Assembly: GCA_022592445.1 (NCBI GenBank)
Contig: JABYQR010000067.1
Span: 1 to 64,000, forward strand
DNA from: Cytidiella melzeri
Taxonomy: Eukaryota > Basidiomycota > Agaricomycetes > Polyporales > Irpicaceae
Length of the DNA stretch: 64,000 bases
Direction: 5' to 3'
Shown: positions 36,401 through 46,350 of the stretch, in pieces
Layout of the letters: each line of letters begins with the position of its first letter
Position numbering within the stretch: position 1 is the first letter of the stretch
Notes under the pieces: generated by a model
Databases searched by the model: none
What the model was told of the DNA's origin: nothing
What the model saw: only the letters and a program-made list of their open reading frames with translations
Made by a program: the position numbers and the translations under genes

Positions 36401-36713
36401 GTACATTCTCCAGCCTCCACTGGTTGTCGTTGCCTTGGACTACCTTTATTCCCGCCAGCGGTTGCAGCAGACCGGTATACTGTGTCTCTCTCGGCGTGAC
36501 CGCGGTCCAATAGTGTAATTGGTTGGCCAGTCTCGTGTAGAGCCATGGCCAGGGCAGCGGAAGGCGACCAATGTTTTTTGTGAGGTTTTCCGGCGCAAGC
36601 TTCGGGAGAGTGGACATGTTGGGAGAGACATAGAGGCCAGGGTAGCGGGGGATATCGGTGTCAGAAGCCCATAATACCGAGGGCTTGGGCAGGGTTTGGG
36701 GGAGGGTCGACAT
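33471..36713 (-). CDS. Unrecognised 1,080-aa protein with Arg/Ser-Pro repeat tract, intronless
   Basis: A single uninterrupted frame from the ATG at 36713, in a window where host genes are full of introns. The N-terminal part has LHYWTAVTPRETQYTGLLQ and TFPWPQDYNYDRSWPTKKQ. The middle has three near-identical copies of SSSSAWGSLDTHWPSAAP (about 35.6-35.75 kb), then QAPGETPQQFFARREKVS. Next comes a long tract of SPPRR/SPRRR units (about 34740-35040) resembling SR-type disorder. The C-terminal domain is rich in Trp and Tyr (YHVSWTNYNADYNSEH, YRSWWPTVTTW, DYWSARNEQFFVNHRKA). No catalytic motif is recognised. Lack of introns and the location between repeats and a MULE suggest a retrotransposed or element-borne gene. 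Confidence 0.7.
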   Translation of the reverse strand: MSTLPQTLPKPSVLWASDTDIPRYPGLYVSPNMSTLPKLAPENLTKNIGRLPLPWPWLYTRLANQLHYWTAVTPRETQYTGLLQPLAGIKVVQGNDNQWRLENVQEWRDLEAFLRRVLDAMKRTFPLGSYTPLLVQIDRNTFPWPQDYNYDRSWPTKKQAKSFLGLVRGVFRINVSKVTYAGHVLPKHWLDTLQHRKLVSEHEARMLRRSTICLVGDKADQSTTDRLGLVVDVTVGAMGSTLENLKDLINHFQLPVWLYFGPRPAVSEHPWSTEYLPSAVDLEASLRQPAARFARDEWDEEVAEARNVVGVESLGGPSSSSAPSSSSAWGSLDTHWPSAAPSSSSAWGSLDTHWPSAAPSSSSAWGSLETHWPSSVEGTNIVHVPPATSSQVSNVTRPPGPVYVATRGQSSTTGQAPGETPQQFFARREKVSAAKLAQMNPAQKARVQAREVLHANLELPNKSHNCQVFRWEESDDSSGAWNRVLVGKPRWRDLWADTARSQRRYNAVFNEFDIWEELDPSATTEDQELVESWDYFDDAPRLQNLRTAASPQAETLPELPSRSPPRRSRSPPRRPRSPPRRPRSPPRRPCSPRRRSRSPPRRSRSAARRSRSPRRRSRSRSPRRRSRSRSPRRRSHSAPRRSRSPRRRSRSPRRRPRTPPLAPQPIASTSGSTSSSTQMPQSGAPELLQRKGIAFDQALSYRYGILTSAAVTVDVDQEATPREKEIYKFMGIINEKVGPGYRTPMCELFSYLEAKPSDFVMPPPTLTDLVPGTALGHPLHRQNNLIVRTVMDNEQHHRYFVYARDPQANDVSYSLCLADPVTVNHLLRSGVGPSLDDVTGALLRWGVPFNTLQSIADPTVLQPTPPMPSYFNLVPLGLGLIEHRHKFTIADYEDYLEYREEVIKSVQGRAALLRGGLLWRLARDAYADDSAVYDGPSGFQTRSNHRRLDGLDYVDDELSPHQEDVICGVYRVMPGKYHVSWTNYNADYNSEHPENGPSGTAYRSWWPTVTTWSQSGVDLDYWSARNEQFFVNHRKAILDGKVQPKTAQEWRRTLPHRKAAKTNVLTNIGELSGRALPAAM
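34740..35040 (-). repeat. Coding tandem repeat for SPPRR/SPRRR units
   Basis: About 300 bp of short GAG/GAC/CGAGAGCGA units, in frame with the 1,080-aa ORF on the minus strand. The plus strand also reads open in two frames, an artefact of the repeat. Confidence 0.8.
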
Positions 36714-36989
36714 ATCGGCGCTGCAGGGACATTAGTTTGGAGGCACAACCTGATCAGGGTAGGACACTTACGAGTTTTGATGGGGTCGGTGAGTGGCGAG
36801 TGTCTACGGCACAGGATGTAGGGGGAACTGGGCGACTATCAGCAACGAGCGAAAGCGTAGCGAAAATTTGTACTTACGAGCAGAACAATTTACGAAAAGA
36901 CCTTTTCAAACGTTGACCTTCTCCAAGAGGCGGCGCGTCTTTGCGAAAGCTTGGCTGTCGCGAGCAGACAAGTCCAGGCAGAAACTTGG

Positions 36990-37690
36990 CTGCAGGCTCT
37001 GATGCTACGGTGGTGACGAGTGACGTGGACAGACAGATGCTCCGCTGTCTAGACAGTCAAGGGTGAAGACTCCGGTAGCAGATACTCCGCTACCGTGAGT
37101 TTATAGAGAGGAGGAAGTGGTACAGCTGGTGGTGGTGGACTCCGGTAGCAGATGCTCCGCTACTGTGTCTGAGGACGTGTGTTGAAGGTCGTCGTCGACG
37201 TGCTGGTCAGGTCGTCGTCGAGATGTTGGTGCTGGGCGAGGACTCCGGTAGCAGATTCTCCGCTACCGTGAGTGTATGGAGGGGAGGAGGAGGTACAGCT
37301 GGTGGTGGAGGAGGAGGTACAGCTGGTGGTGGACGACTCCGGCAGCAGATGCTCCGCTGCCGTGAGGTTATGGAGAGGAGGAGGAGGTGAAGCTGGTGTT
37401 GGAGGACCCCGGTAGCAGATACTCCGCTACCGAAGGTGGTGGTTGATGGTTGTGGTGGTTGGGGTGGTGAAGGTCGAAGTCGTGTGGGTGGTTGTGGTGG
37501 TTGTGATATTGGCGGTGGTGAGAGCAAATAAGAAGGAGGAGGAGGAGGAGGAGGTGGTGGTGGTGGTGGTGGTGGTGGGAGGGCGTTGCAGGAGGAGGAG
37601 GTGGTGGTGGGAGGGCGTTGCAGGAGGAGGAGGTGGTGTGGTCGCCGTGGTACGTGGTGGTGGCAGTGAGAGTGGTTTGGGCGCCTGAGA
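36990..37690 (+). repeat. Hairpin array, left arm (purine-rich plus strand)
   Basis: G/A-rich sequence with six copies of a small hairpin in the orientation CGGYAGC-AGATNCTCC-GCTRCCG: about 37031-37050 (variant stem AGACAG/CTGTCT), 37073-37095, about 37143 (imperfect), 37246-37268, 37340-37362 and 37410-37432. Between them lie GGTGGTGG and GGAGGAGG runs. The right end is a long GGT/GGA microsatellite (about 37530-37640). Confidence 0.8.
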
Positions 37691-37884
37691 TATGTTTGGC
37701 GCTCCTGACTTCGCCGCGTCGCGTCGCGTCGACCAAGTCCAGCCAGACTTCGCACACAGCCAATACCACCACCCCCAAGACCACCTCCACCACCTCCTTC
37801 AACGTTGCCACTGCCACCACCACCACCACCTCCTTCAACGTTGCCACTGCCACCCCACCACCACCCACCACCACCACCACCACC

Positions 37885-38590
37885 ACCTTCTTCTTTGCTC
37901 TCACCACCACGATATCACCACCACCCACACGTCTTCGTCCTTCACCACCATAACCACCACCCACATTCCAACTCACGGCAGCGGAGCATCTGCTGCCGGA
38001 GTCCTCCACCTTCTTCTTTGCTCTCACCACCACCGATATCACCACCACCCACACGTCTTCGTCCTTCACCACCATAACCACCACCCACATTCCAACTCAC
38101 GGCAGCGGAGCATCTGCTGCCGGAGTCCTCCACCTTCTTCTTTGCTCTCACCACCACCGATATCACCACCACCCACACGTCTTCGTCCTTCACCACCATA
38201 ACCACCACCCACATTCCAACTCACGGCAGCGGAGCATCTGCTGCCGGAGTCCTCCACCTTCTTCTTTGCTCTCACCACCACCGATATCACCACCACCCAC
38301 ACGTCTTCGTCCTTCACCACCATAACCACCACCCACATTCCAACTCACGGCAGCGGAGCATCTGCTGCCGGAGTCCTCCTTCTTCTTTGCTCTCACCACC
38401 ACGATACCACCACCCACACGTCTTCGTCCTTCACCACCATAACCACCACCCACATTCCAACTCACGGCAGCGGAGCATCTGCTGCCGGAGTCCTCCTTCT
38501 TCTTTGCTCTCACCACCCACACGTCTTCGTCCTTCACCACCATAACCACCACCCACATTCCAACTCTCGGTAGCGGAGTATCTGCTACCG
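37885..38590 (-). repeat. Tandem array of about 124-bp units, each with one hairpin
   Basis: Hairpins fall at 37976, 38100, 38224, 38348, 38465 and 38568, so the spacings are 124, 124, 124, 117 and 103 bp. The first units are almost identical. Each unit has a C-rich half (CACCACC runs, ACACGTCTTCGTCC) and the hairpin CGGCAGC-GGAGCATCT-GCTGCCG. The orientation is opposite to the array at 37.0-37.7 kb. The long Pro/His/Thr open frames here are by-products of the repeat. Confidence 0.85.
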
Positions 38591-38811
38591 GAGTCCTCCT
38601 CCTTCTTCTTTGCTCTCACCACCACCGATATCACCACCACCCACACGTCTTCGTCCTTCACCACGCCAACCACCGCAACCATCAACCACCCACATTCCAC
38701 CACCACGACCATCAACCACCCACATTCCACCACCACGACCATCAACCACCCACATTCCACCACCACGACCATCAACCACCCACATTCCAACTCACGCAGC
38801 GGAGCATCGCC

Positions 38812-38846
<35 letters not shown>

Positions 38847-39130
38847 ACGGCAGCGGAGCATCTGCTGCCGGAGTCCTCCTCCTTCTTCTTTGCTCCCCCC
38901 ACCATACGCCACCAATTCACCACCACCGATCGTCCTTCACCCCAACCACCACCCACATTCCAACTCACGCAGCGGAGCATCTGCTGCCGGAGTCCTCCTC
39001 CTTCTTCTTTGCTCCACTACCACCAAATCGTCCTTCACCCCAACCACCACCCACATTCCAACTCACGGCAGCGGAGCATCTGCTGCCGGAGTCCTCCACC
39101 ACCAGCTGTACCTCCTCCTCCCCTCCATAC
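38591..39130 (-). repeat. Diverged continuation of the hairpin array with a 34-base C run
   Basis: Further hairpins lie at 38848-38870, about 38968-38989 (one base lost) and 39066-39088. A short 31-bp unit (CCACGACCATCAACCACCCA) repeats about four times at 38670-38790. A truncated hairpin at about 38795 runs into a homopolymer of 34 C (38813-38846), which may be a sequencing or assembly weak point. Confidence 0.8.
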
Positions 39131-39461
39131 ACTCACGGCCACAATGCTCTTGTCCATAAACGGAAGGTGAGAATATATTTTCCTCACACAAAATAAAACA
39201 TCTCTCGAACGCACAACACCAACCTGCCAGACCATCCTAACCACTCAAGTACGTGCCACGGATGGAACATTAACATGCGCATAGGTATTTATCACTATTA
39301 TGCAGAGCTACTCACGCTACATCTAGAAGGTGCCATGGGAGTCATGTGTTTTTGCCGTTTTTCTGGTGATGGTGGAAGGATATCTCGGTATATAACTCCT
39401 CTGGCAGTTAGCGGTGGTATGCTTGATCCTGTGGACGCAACGGAGTTGGTGGTCGTAGCAG

Positions 39462-42210
39462 CTAATGAGGGATTTGGTTGCACTGAAAGAGGTGAGTCAT
39501 CGTCATCTTGTTTCCAGATCCACAGGGCCGGAATAAACACTCACTGGTATCTCTAGGATTTCTCATCTTCAGCGCAATCTGCTGGATGACATTGTGAAAC
39601 TCATCATACGAGCCATCCATGTTGAGCGAGAAATGTGGATCTTCAAGCATCACCGTGATGCCATGCAGCGCTGGTAAGATTCTTGCCGTATCGTGCTTGA
39701 ATTTTTGATCTAGCTGGAGCTGGAGAGCTCTGCGATTGTTGACGGACTTTCCATTGGAATGAAAATGTTTGGTGAGCACTTCATAGGCTTTAGGGATAAA
39801 AACAGTGCGTACCTCGACTTCAGTGCCAGCGGTATCAGGCTGATCGCTGATTTGTACTTCATCATCCAAAGCCAACAACTCGCCTGTTGTCCTCAAGATT
39901 TCAGAAGCTTCGTCAGCATCAGCTTCTAATAGGACAGTGCTGCGAGGATGCGAGGGCGGTGGCAATAATGAGTCCTTGTCAGTATCAGAGTGACTGAACC
40001 AAGCTGACTCCAAATGCCTAGGTAGCCCTGTACTCTCACTGCAATCTAGCAGGTGAGAGTTTCCCTGCACTGCTGCAATGCTGGACGTCTGAGATCTCGG
40101 AAGAGATTCCTCCAACGGTGGAGAGGTTACTGCCTTTGCGTAGGATTCGCCGTACCAAGCACGGTTTTTCACCTCAATCTCCTTCGCATCTGACAAGCTG
40201 GCCGGGAACGAGAAGGAACCGCGAAGGATGTGGCCTCCTTCCATCCATTGCTCGACCAGCATTCTAAATGCTCGCATATGCTTGCAGGCACCACCCGTTG
40301 AAGCCAGTCTGGGCAAGTACAGGTTGCTGCTCCGGTAGGGTGCATAGTGAGCCAGTAGAATGTATGTTGCTGCTCATTGATGCGCATTTTGCCCACAGCT
40401 CGTAGGGCCGTGCACTTGGGACAGGCGCCAGCTTTCTGACGCAAAGATGGCACGTGCGTCGGCATCACGTCGTTCATCAGCTGGATACCATGCAAGCCGA
40501 GGGCAAGGTGCACCAGATGAGGTATGCAAACGCGAATTCGATGATGTCGCGGTGATCACTGAATGGCCGAACCGCTTATGTTGCCAGGTATTGTACTGTG
40601 TGACCATACAATGCTGTGCATAGATTTGAGGAAGAATATTGGAGACAAGACGATAAAGAAGCATGTCAAATCGTAGGCGATGGCCGGAGTGCTGCCATTG
40701 AGGTACGTATTTCCGCTTCAAGTTGCCGTTGAGCGATTCTAGGTGGTTAGTCGTAGGAAGCACACCCTGTACCGGGATTCCTAAGCGATCGGCCGCTTTC
40801 TTACGCCCGTGAAGGGACCAGCTACTCCATAGCTCCCGAGGCATCCAGGTCGTGAGCAAGTAGTCCAAATACTTTGCTACGCCATCGAGGTACTGTTTTC
40901 CGTCTCTATCCAATCCTAGGAAACTGAAATCTTCACGAGCTCGATTGATCAAATGCAAGCCGTCTGCGTGGCAAGTAGTGGCCAGAAGTCTACAAGAGAT
41001 CATCTTGGGCACGGAATCTGGTAAGTAATCTGCTGTACGTACGCTTCTTCCAGAGTTAACAGTCTGCTATTTGCATATATGCGCCAGTGGGACTCGCTAC
41101 GCGGCAGCGAACTCTTCCGTTTATTTGTCCAGCATTGGCGAATGTGAAACTTACACAGCAAGAGGATGAGATCGCTCCACACACGTAGAAGGGCACCGCG
41201 CTCTTTGAAGTCCGTATCTGTGATTGCAGCGTACGGTGTAAACCTTTCCCCATGCCGCTCGCCAAGCCAGGATTTCCATCCAGAGAGAAGCTCCGCGAGA
41301 ATGTTCGTGTCATATCCCGCGTGTGTTGCGCGATTACCAGATGGGGCGGAGAACAAGAACATTGCTACTGGAAGGCCATGCCCGGACTCGTCAACTCCAA
41401 GGGCAATCCAAACGAGGAGCCGTGAGGTGCAGAGTCCAAACGTCCCGTCTAGGACAAGCTGCTTCTTATGACAGAACGCCCATGCGGCATCTTTCATTTC
41501 TGGTGTCGAGATGGAGATTTTTAACCGTTCTCCCTCACTAGCACGGGCGCTGTACTGGAAGACGGATTTATGAAGGTCAGGCTTGAAGTGAGTACTGTCA
41601 GGATTCAGCCAATTATCGACGTTATGTTCTGCGGCAATCTTGACGTCAATACTAAAGGCCTTGCGATAGTGTTGTCGGTAAAGCCGACTGAAATCCGAAG
41701 GTAATATATTGTAGCGATGGTTTATGGTGGCGAGCGCGTTGGCTGGGCTCTGACCTCGGTATGCAAGGTGAGTGAGCATGTCGATATTGGTAGATTGGAT
41801 CACATTAATCCTAGAAGAACTCAGATTATCAGACATTGTCGGGGCCAACATATAGGTAGCAGCGGCATACCCTGCTCCGTTTCCCAACTGCCTCAGTGCG
41901 ACCTCAACAACGTGCTCATGCAGTGGGATAGCAGGGATCTTATCCAGCTCTGCCGTACGACATTTGTCGTTGTGCTCTAGGTAGGCAAGGACTCGCGTGA
42001 CCACACTCATCTTACTGTCTTCCCCTATCTGATATGTCACGTCGGCATGAGCGAGGCAGCCGGTGTAGATGTATGCTGCTCGCCGAATAGCATGATCCTC
42101 ACTGGCTCCAGCCTGGCCCGTCTCAGCTACCCCATAAGCTTCGTCACGCGTTCGCTTCTTCGAATTCCCCTTCTTTCGTACCGATGTATCGTAACCGCAG
42201 ACGCTTCAAG
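39462..42210 (-). pseudogene. MULE (Mutator-like) transposase with SWIM finger, frameshifted
   Basis: The core has LVLDGTFGLCTSRLLVWIAL (first catalytic Asp), AAITDTDFKERGALLRVW (second Asp), LLLCKFHIRQCW (C-x2-H) and NNHLESLNGNLKRKY (catalytic Glu), the order expected of MULE transposases. The frame extends upstream of 42040 through YTGCLAHADVTYQ to about 42210, and the start was not found. Introns at about 41.0 kb (GTACGT...TTGTAG), about 40.55-40.6 kb and about 40.41-40.48 kb restore the frame. The SWIM zinc finger is split: TCTCPDWLQR is in one frame and GGACKHMRAF in the next. The fault is at the G run 40294-40296, where one base appears missing. After that the frame runs to 39462. No long terminal inverted repeats were identified. 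Confidence 0.75.
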
Positions 42211-45200
42211 TAACAAAGACAACAAGATTAACATGTCAAATTCATGCGATTGAAGTGAGTGCTACTACCATTGGTATAGTACACGCTTCGTAGTACCGGT
42301 ACGGGTAGCCCACTTCGTTGACCATACTATACTCCACTTACTCTCTAACTGTTCTAGTGATTGAGAGTCCAAACGGTGCTGCACGCAAAGTTGAGTGGCC
42401 GCGACCTGACTTCCAGTAGAGGGAGAGAAGACACGAGTGTGAAATCGACCCGCGGACCGGAGCCGTGCCAGTTGAGTACGTTGTTCCTCACTACAATAAA
42501 GATATCTAATCTTGAGCTTGAGAATAAATCAGTACAAGAAGATGAGGCACATCGTGAATACGTACTTCAACGTTCTCGCGTCGCTCATCCCAACCAAGAG
42601 TGGGCAGGCCTTCAAGCCCGCTCGGGCCTAGCAATCCGCGTTTGACACACGAACCTCCCATGCTGTCCCACAAGCCAGACCGCAGCTGGAGCAGCATCCA
42701 GGGAGTAAGTGTTCGACTCTCTGCTACAGTGAATGTGTGTACTTACACTGGTATCGGACAATGCATCTGCAGCTCGCGTTTCCTCAACATTTTGGCTGTG
42801 ATATGGCAGTGAAAGCGGGCCTTCCTGTGCACACAAGTGGAGAAGTTTGGGCATGGCTACGTAGTCGATAGCGTCGCTTCGAGCAAGGGGCAAAAAAACT
42901 TAGAAAGAGGCCAATGAGCGATTAGTTTTGAAGAGGGTGATTAGGGGAGGAGGAAATGCAGCTCTCTCTCGAGGCTGTTTGACCTTGACTCGACAATGTT
43001 GCTCTAGCAACACCTCATGCATATGCCGTAGCACAACGCGAATCCCCTGAAGCTGCAAATGGATTTTTGCTGAATGTGTTACACAGCCGTGCAATGCACT
43101 TACGGAAGACAGCAGTAAACAGTATTCATTCACGCGCTGCAACACGGTTTTTTTCTTTCTTTCTTTTCTTTTCAGAAACGCGTTGAGCTACATTGTGGCG
43201 AATCCACAAAATCAAACTACTATTACCCTCAAGTCAGTGACCCAGCCAATAACATTACTTGGTGCAGCTACCCCGTTGCCACTGGCCCACCTTCTATTAG
43301 CGCAACTAATTTTTTTGGTGTCCAGTGGCGTACCTTCTCCTGCGGGGAACCTTTGAGATAACCCATACTTTGATACTATAACCCATACTTTGATACTATA
43401 ACCCACCGACGCATAACCTCTTCGCAGAGAATTCGCAATTATCAATGCCCGACTCTTCTACCCTATAGGGATACGCGCGGCCTTTCACGTGATCTAATCA
43501 TGCGCCTCTGCGCTGTCTTCTCTTCTTCGACGACTCTTTATTCGCTTCCTTCTCTCTTTCCTCGCTTCCTTGTGCCTACTCATCACCTTCTCCCTCTCCA
43601 TCACCCACGTCATTCTTTGTTACGGCTGGCTGTCCAGATTTTTCTCGTGGGTTTGGGTTTGAGTCTGAAGAGGAAGGAGAGTTCTCTCTACACAGTACTG
43701 TAGTGTCGCACGCCAGTACTCAGGTGGATGAGAAACCATCCCACGGTATGCGCTACGTCCTACGTTGATGGCGCCGTCATAAGGATTCTCACCTCCCATT
43801 GAAGGACCTTACCAAGGTAAAGTTGTACTAGGATCCGGAGAAGGGTTCGATTTTACTCACCGCGTGCAGTACCAGCGACGGATGAATACCAGCATCCAAC
43901 TCGTGCCGTGTTCTTGCAACAGATGGACGTCCAGTGTGTCGGAGCAGATAGCATCTTCATGGTCGTCGTCCGTCTGGCATCACTTCCTTTCCAGCTGAGA
44001 GGTCCGCAGTCGTCTCTGGTACACGACTGCATACGATTAGCTTCTATTGACAGCCCGTAATAGTGGGATCGTAAAAGAGTCCTAGAGAGAGAGAGACTCA
44101 ATTGAGCAATGTCTTGCTGGCCATCGATACGGACGTCGAACGAACGCGTGGCCACGTTCCCTTGCATGCAAAAGTTTTTTTTGTGTGTGTTTTGTGTTTT
44201 GGCCATACCCGAACTTCCGTTCTCGCCCACAACACGTTACTGGCGAGCTGCAACGAGGCGAAAAAGCGCACATAGAGATAGATAGATATCAGCAGATCAG
44301 CACCCTGGTAGAGCGCACTCACGCTAGTGGCAATCTACTGTACTGTATTGGTCAACGCGCGGAAGGGGCGACGTTGCGTTGAACAGGCGGTAGCAGCGTG
44401 GTAGGCAGCATATTCATTCCCTCGGGAGCACTAACGACAATTCCATTACTCATTCCGCTTCTGGTCGTCTTCTATACGTATGTACTTGAAGCAGTTCCAC
44501 GTAGGTCTAGCGTGAACTGGGCTGAACGAAACCTAGACCTAGTGCTCACAAGTCAGTGTGCATGCCACGTCTTGCAAGAGATTGGATGCATCCTTATGTG
44601 TACGTACCACCGACAATCATGATGTACCTCTCGTAAGGCCCACGGCCCGGCATACATAGTTCATAGTGGGCCTAGGTGTATGGGGAGGATTACTACATGA
44701 AGATGGTGGAAGGTCTTGAAAGGCCCGAATTGACGCGGACGCTTCACCGACGACCGTAAACGCTTGCCACCGCCGTGGGAACTTGCATCATTTCAAGTCT
44801 TTTTCTTCAAAACCGAAAAACATGCGTGGGCAAGTGATACAAGAGTGAGTGTTTTCGTGTCGTTGTCGTTGAACAGCAAAAAATAGCCATGTACTTCACT
44901 ACCAATCTCAGCTAGAAGAGAACATCCTTCGGATTTTTTTTCGAGTTCTGGCTCAAACTGTGTGCACCAGTCTACTGTTCTTGTGAAGACCGCATTTTCG
45001 ATGTCATGTGTGTATAATGTAGAGCACATTCAACGGCCCCCGCTCGGAAAAAAAAAACACTTGGCACCTCATGTCCTCGGGATCTCACGCATACAGTACC
45101 CCCTTTGAAAGTCACTGCGGAGGCTTATCGCGGCCAAGTAACTTATTGAGATGGGGTTTGAGCTCATACCTGAGGTCATCACCTCACGGCACTTTTGGAC

Positions 45201-46350
45201 CGCAAGGAGAACCACTGAGCGTGTGGACTACCGCGTACAGTAGGCACTGGCCAGCCATAAACTTCACACTAAGGTAACGGCGAACTACAGGCGTGGCGAA
45301 CCCATTCCGTCCCTTCCCCATTCATTCAAAACCACTTGCATGCCACACAGCTGACGACGGTGGAATCTTGTGTTTTTTTTGGCTAATCTCTCTCGGATGA
45401 GGCTTAGGCTCGACCTTGTGACCTCCTCCTGGCATTGTGTGCTTGTCTTTTAAAGTTGGGTTTGAATTACAGTAATAATGATCAACTTCCGCTAGTGTAT
45501 AAGACGTTGATCGACGTGCCATCTAATAATATTGTCAATCCTCCGAACCGGCGGTACCTCCAACCACATATTGCATGGGCGGGTGCATCCTCGGCTTCCC
45601 CTAAAGATATTCTGGGCAAGCCACCCGATTCGTTGAAGTAACCTGCGATCGGCCGCGGACGAACGTTCGCACTCCTATGTTTTTCACTTCCTCGGACTCC
45701 GAATAGGGTATACGTAGAGTTACTGTATGTATGCGCGCGTAAGGATAAAGTGAAAAGTATACGCTGATATTACTAACAATTTAACAAGCATAGCTTCGTC
45801 ATTCTCTCGCCGCTGTTCCCGGAGGAACTGTATGCCCCCTCAACGCCTTACGCTTGAATCCCCGGGTGCAAACAAGTCGCAAGCTGCGGGTTGGTCACGC
45901 GTATTTGGACGGAACCATTGACACAAGAGTTGATTTCTCAGCGCGAACGGGCAGATATTTCGTATTCGATGATCGACTTTCAGCATCGTGCTGTGTACGC
46001 ACAGCGTCGCGGATACTAAATCACCACAGCATTACCTTCCGATCTGTAGGTCGGCCGTTTCAAACAGGTCAATATGTATATCCAACAAATGCCTAGCGGG
46101 ACCGCTCATGAGAGTTCAGGTAAATCACAGCCTTCCCACGTCCTTGGCCATGAACACGATCACGTGTGTGTGTACTTTTTACTGGTGAAGACGCGTTGCA
46201 ACGCGTCTTCGCCCTCAATGGCCTATGCAACAATTCTAGCAGGAGTGACTGTCGCTTCGTGAGGAAAAAATTCACTGTCAGGTCAATGATTCATCAATGT
46301 AAGTTGGACGAGTGTGGTACGATGCATCTGTGTTCGGTCATCTTTGATCC
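42211..46350. other. Gene-poor region, nothing recognised
   Basis: Four kilobases with only short, motif-free frames. Notable sequence: a pyrimidine run at 43148-43173, a 20-bp unit ATAACCCATACTTTGATACT repeated in tandem at 43358-43408, and a GAGA run near 44083-44097. Part of it may be the non-coding end of the MULE element. Confidence 0.4.

Noticed and set aside
37207..39170. Large Pro-, His- and Val/Gly-rich open frames
   Set aside because: Produced by CCA/GGT tandem repeats. They repeat with the 124-bp period and have no domain.
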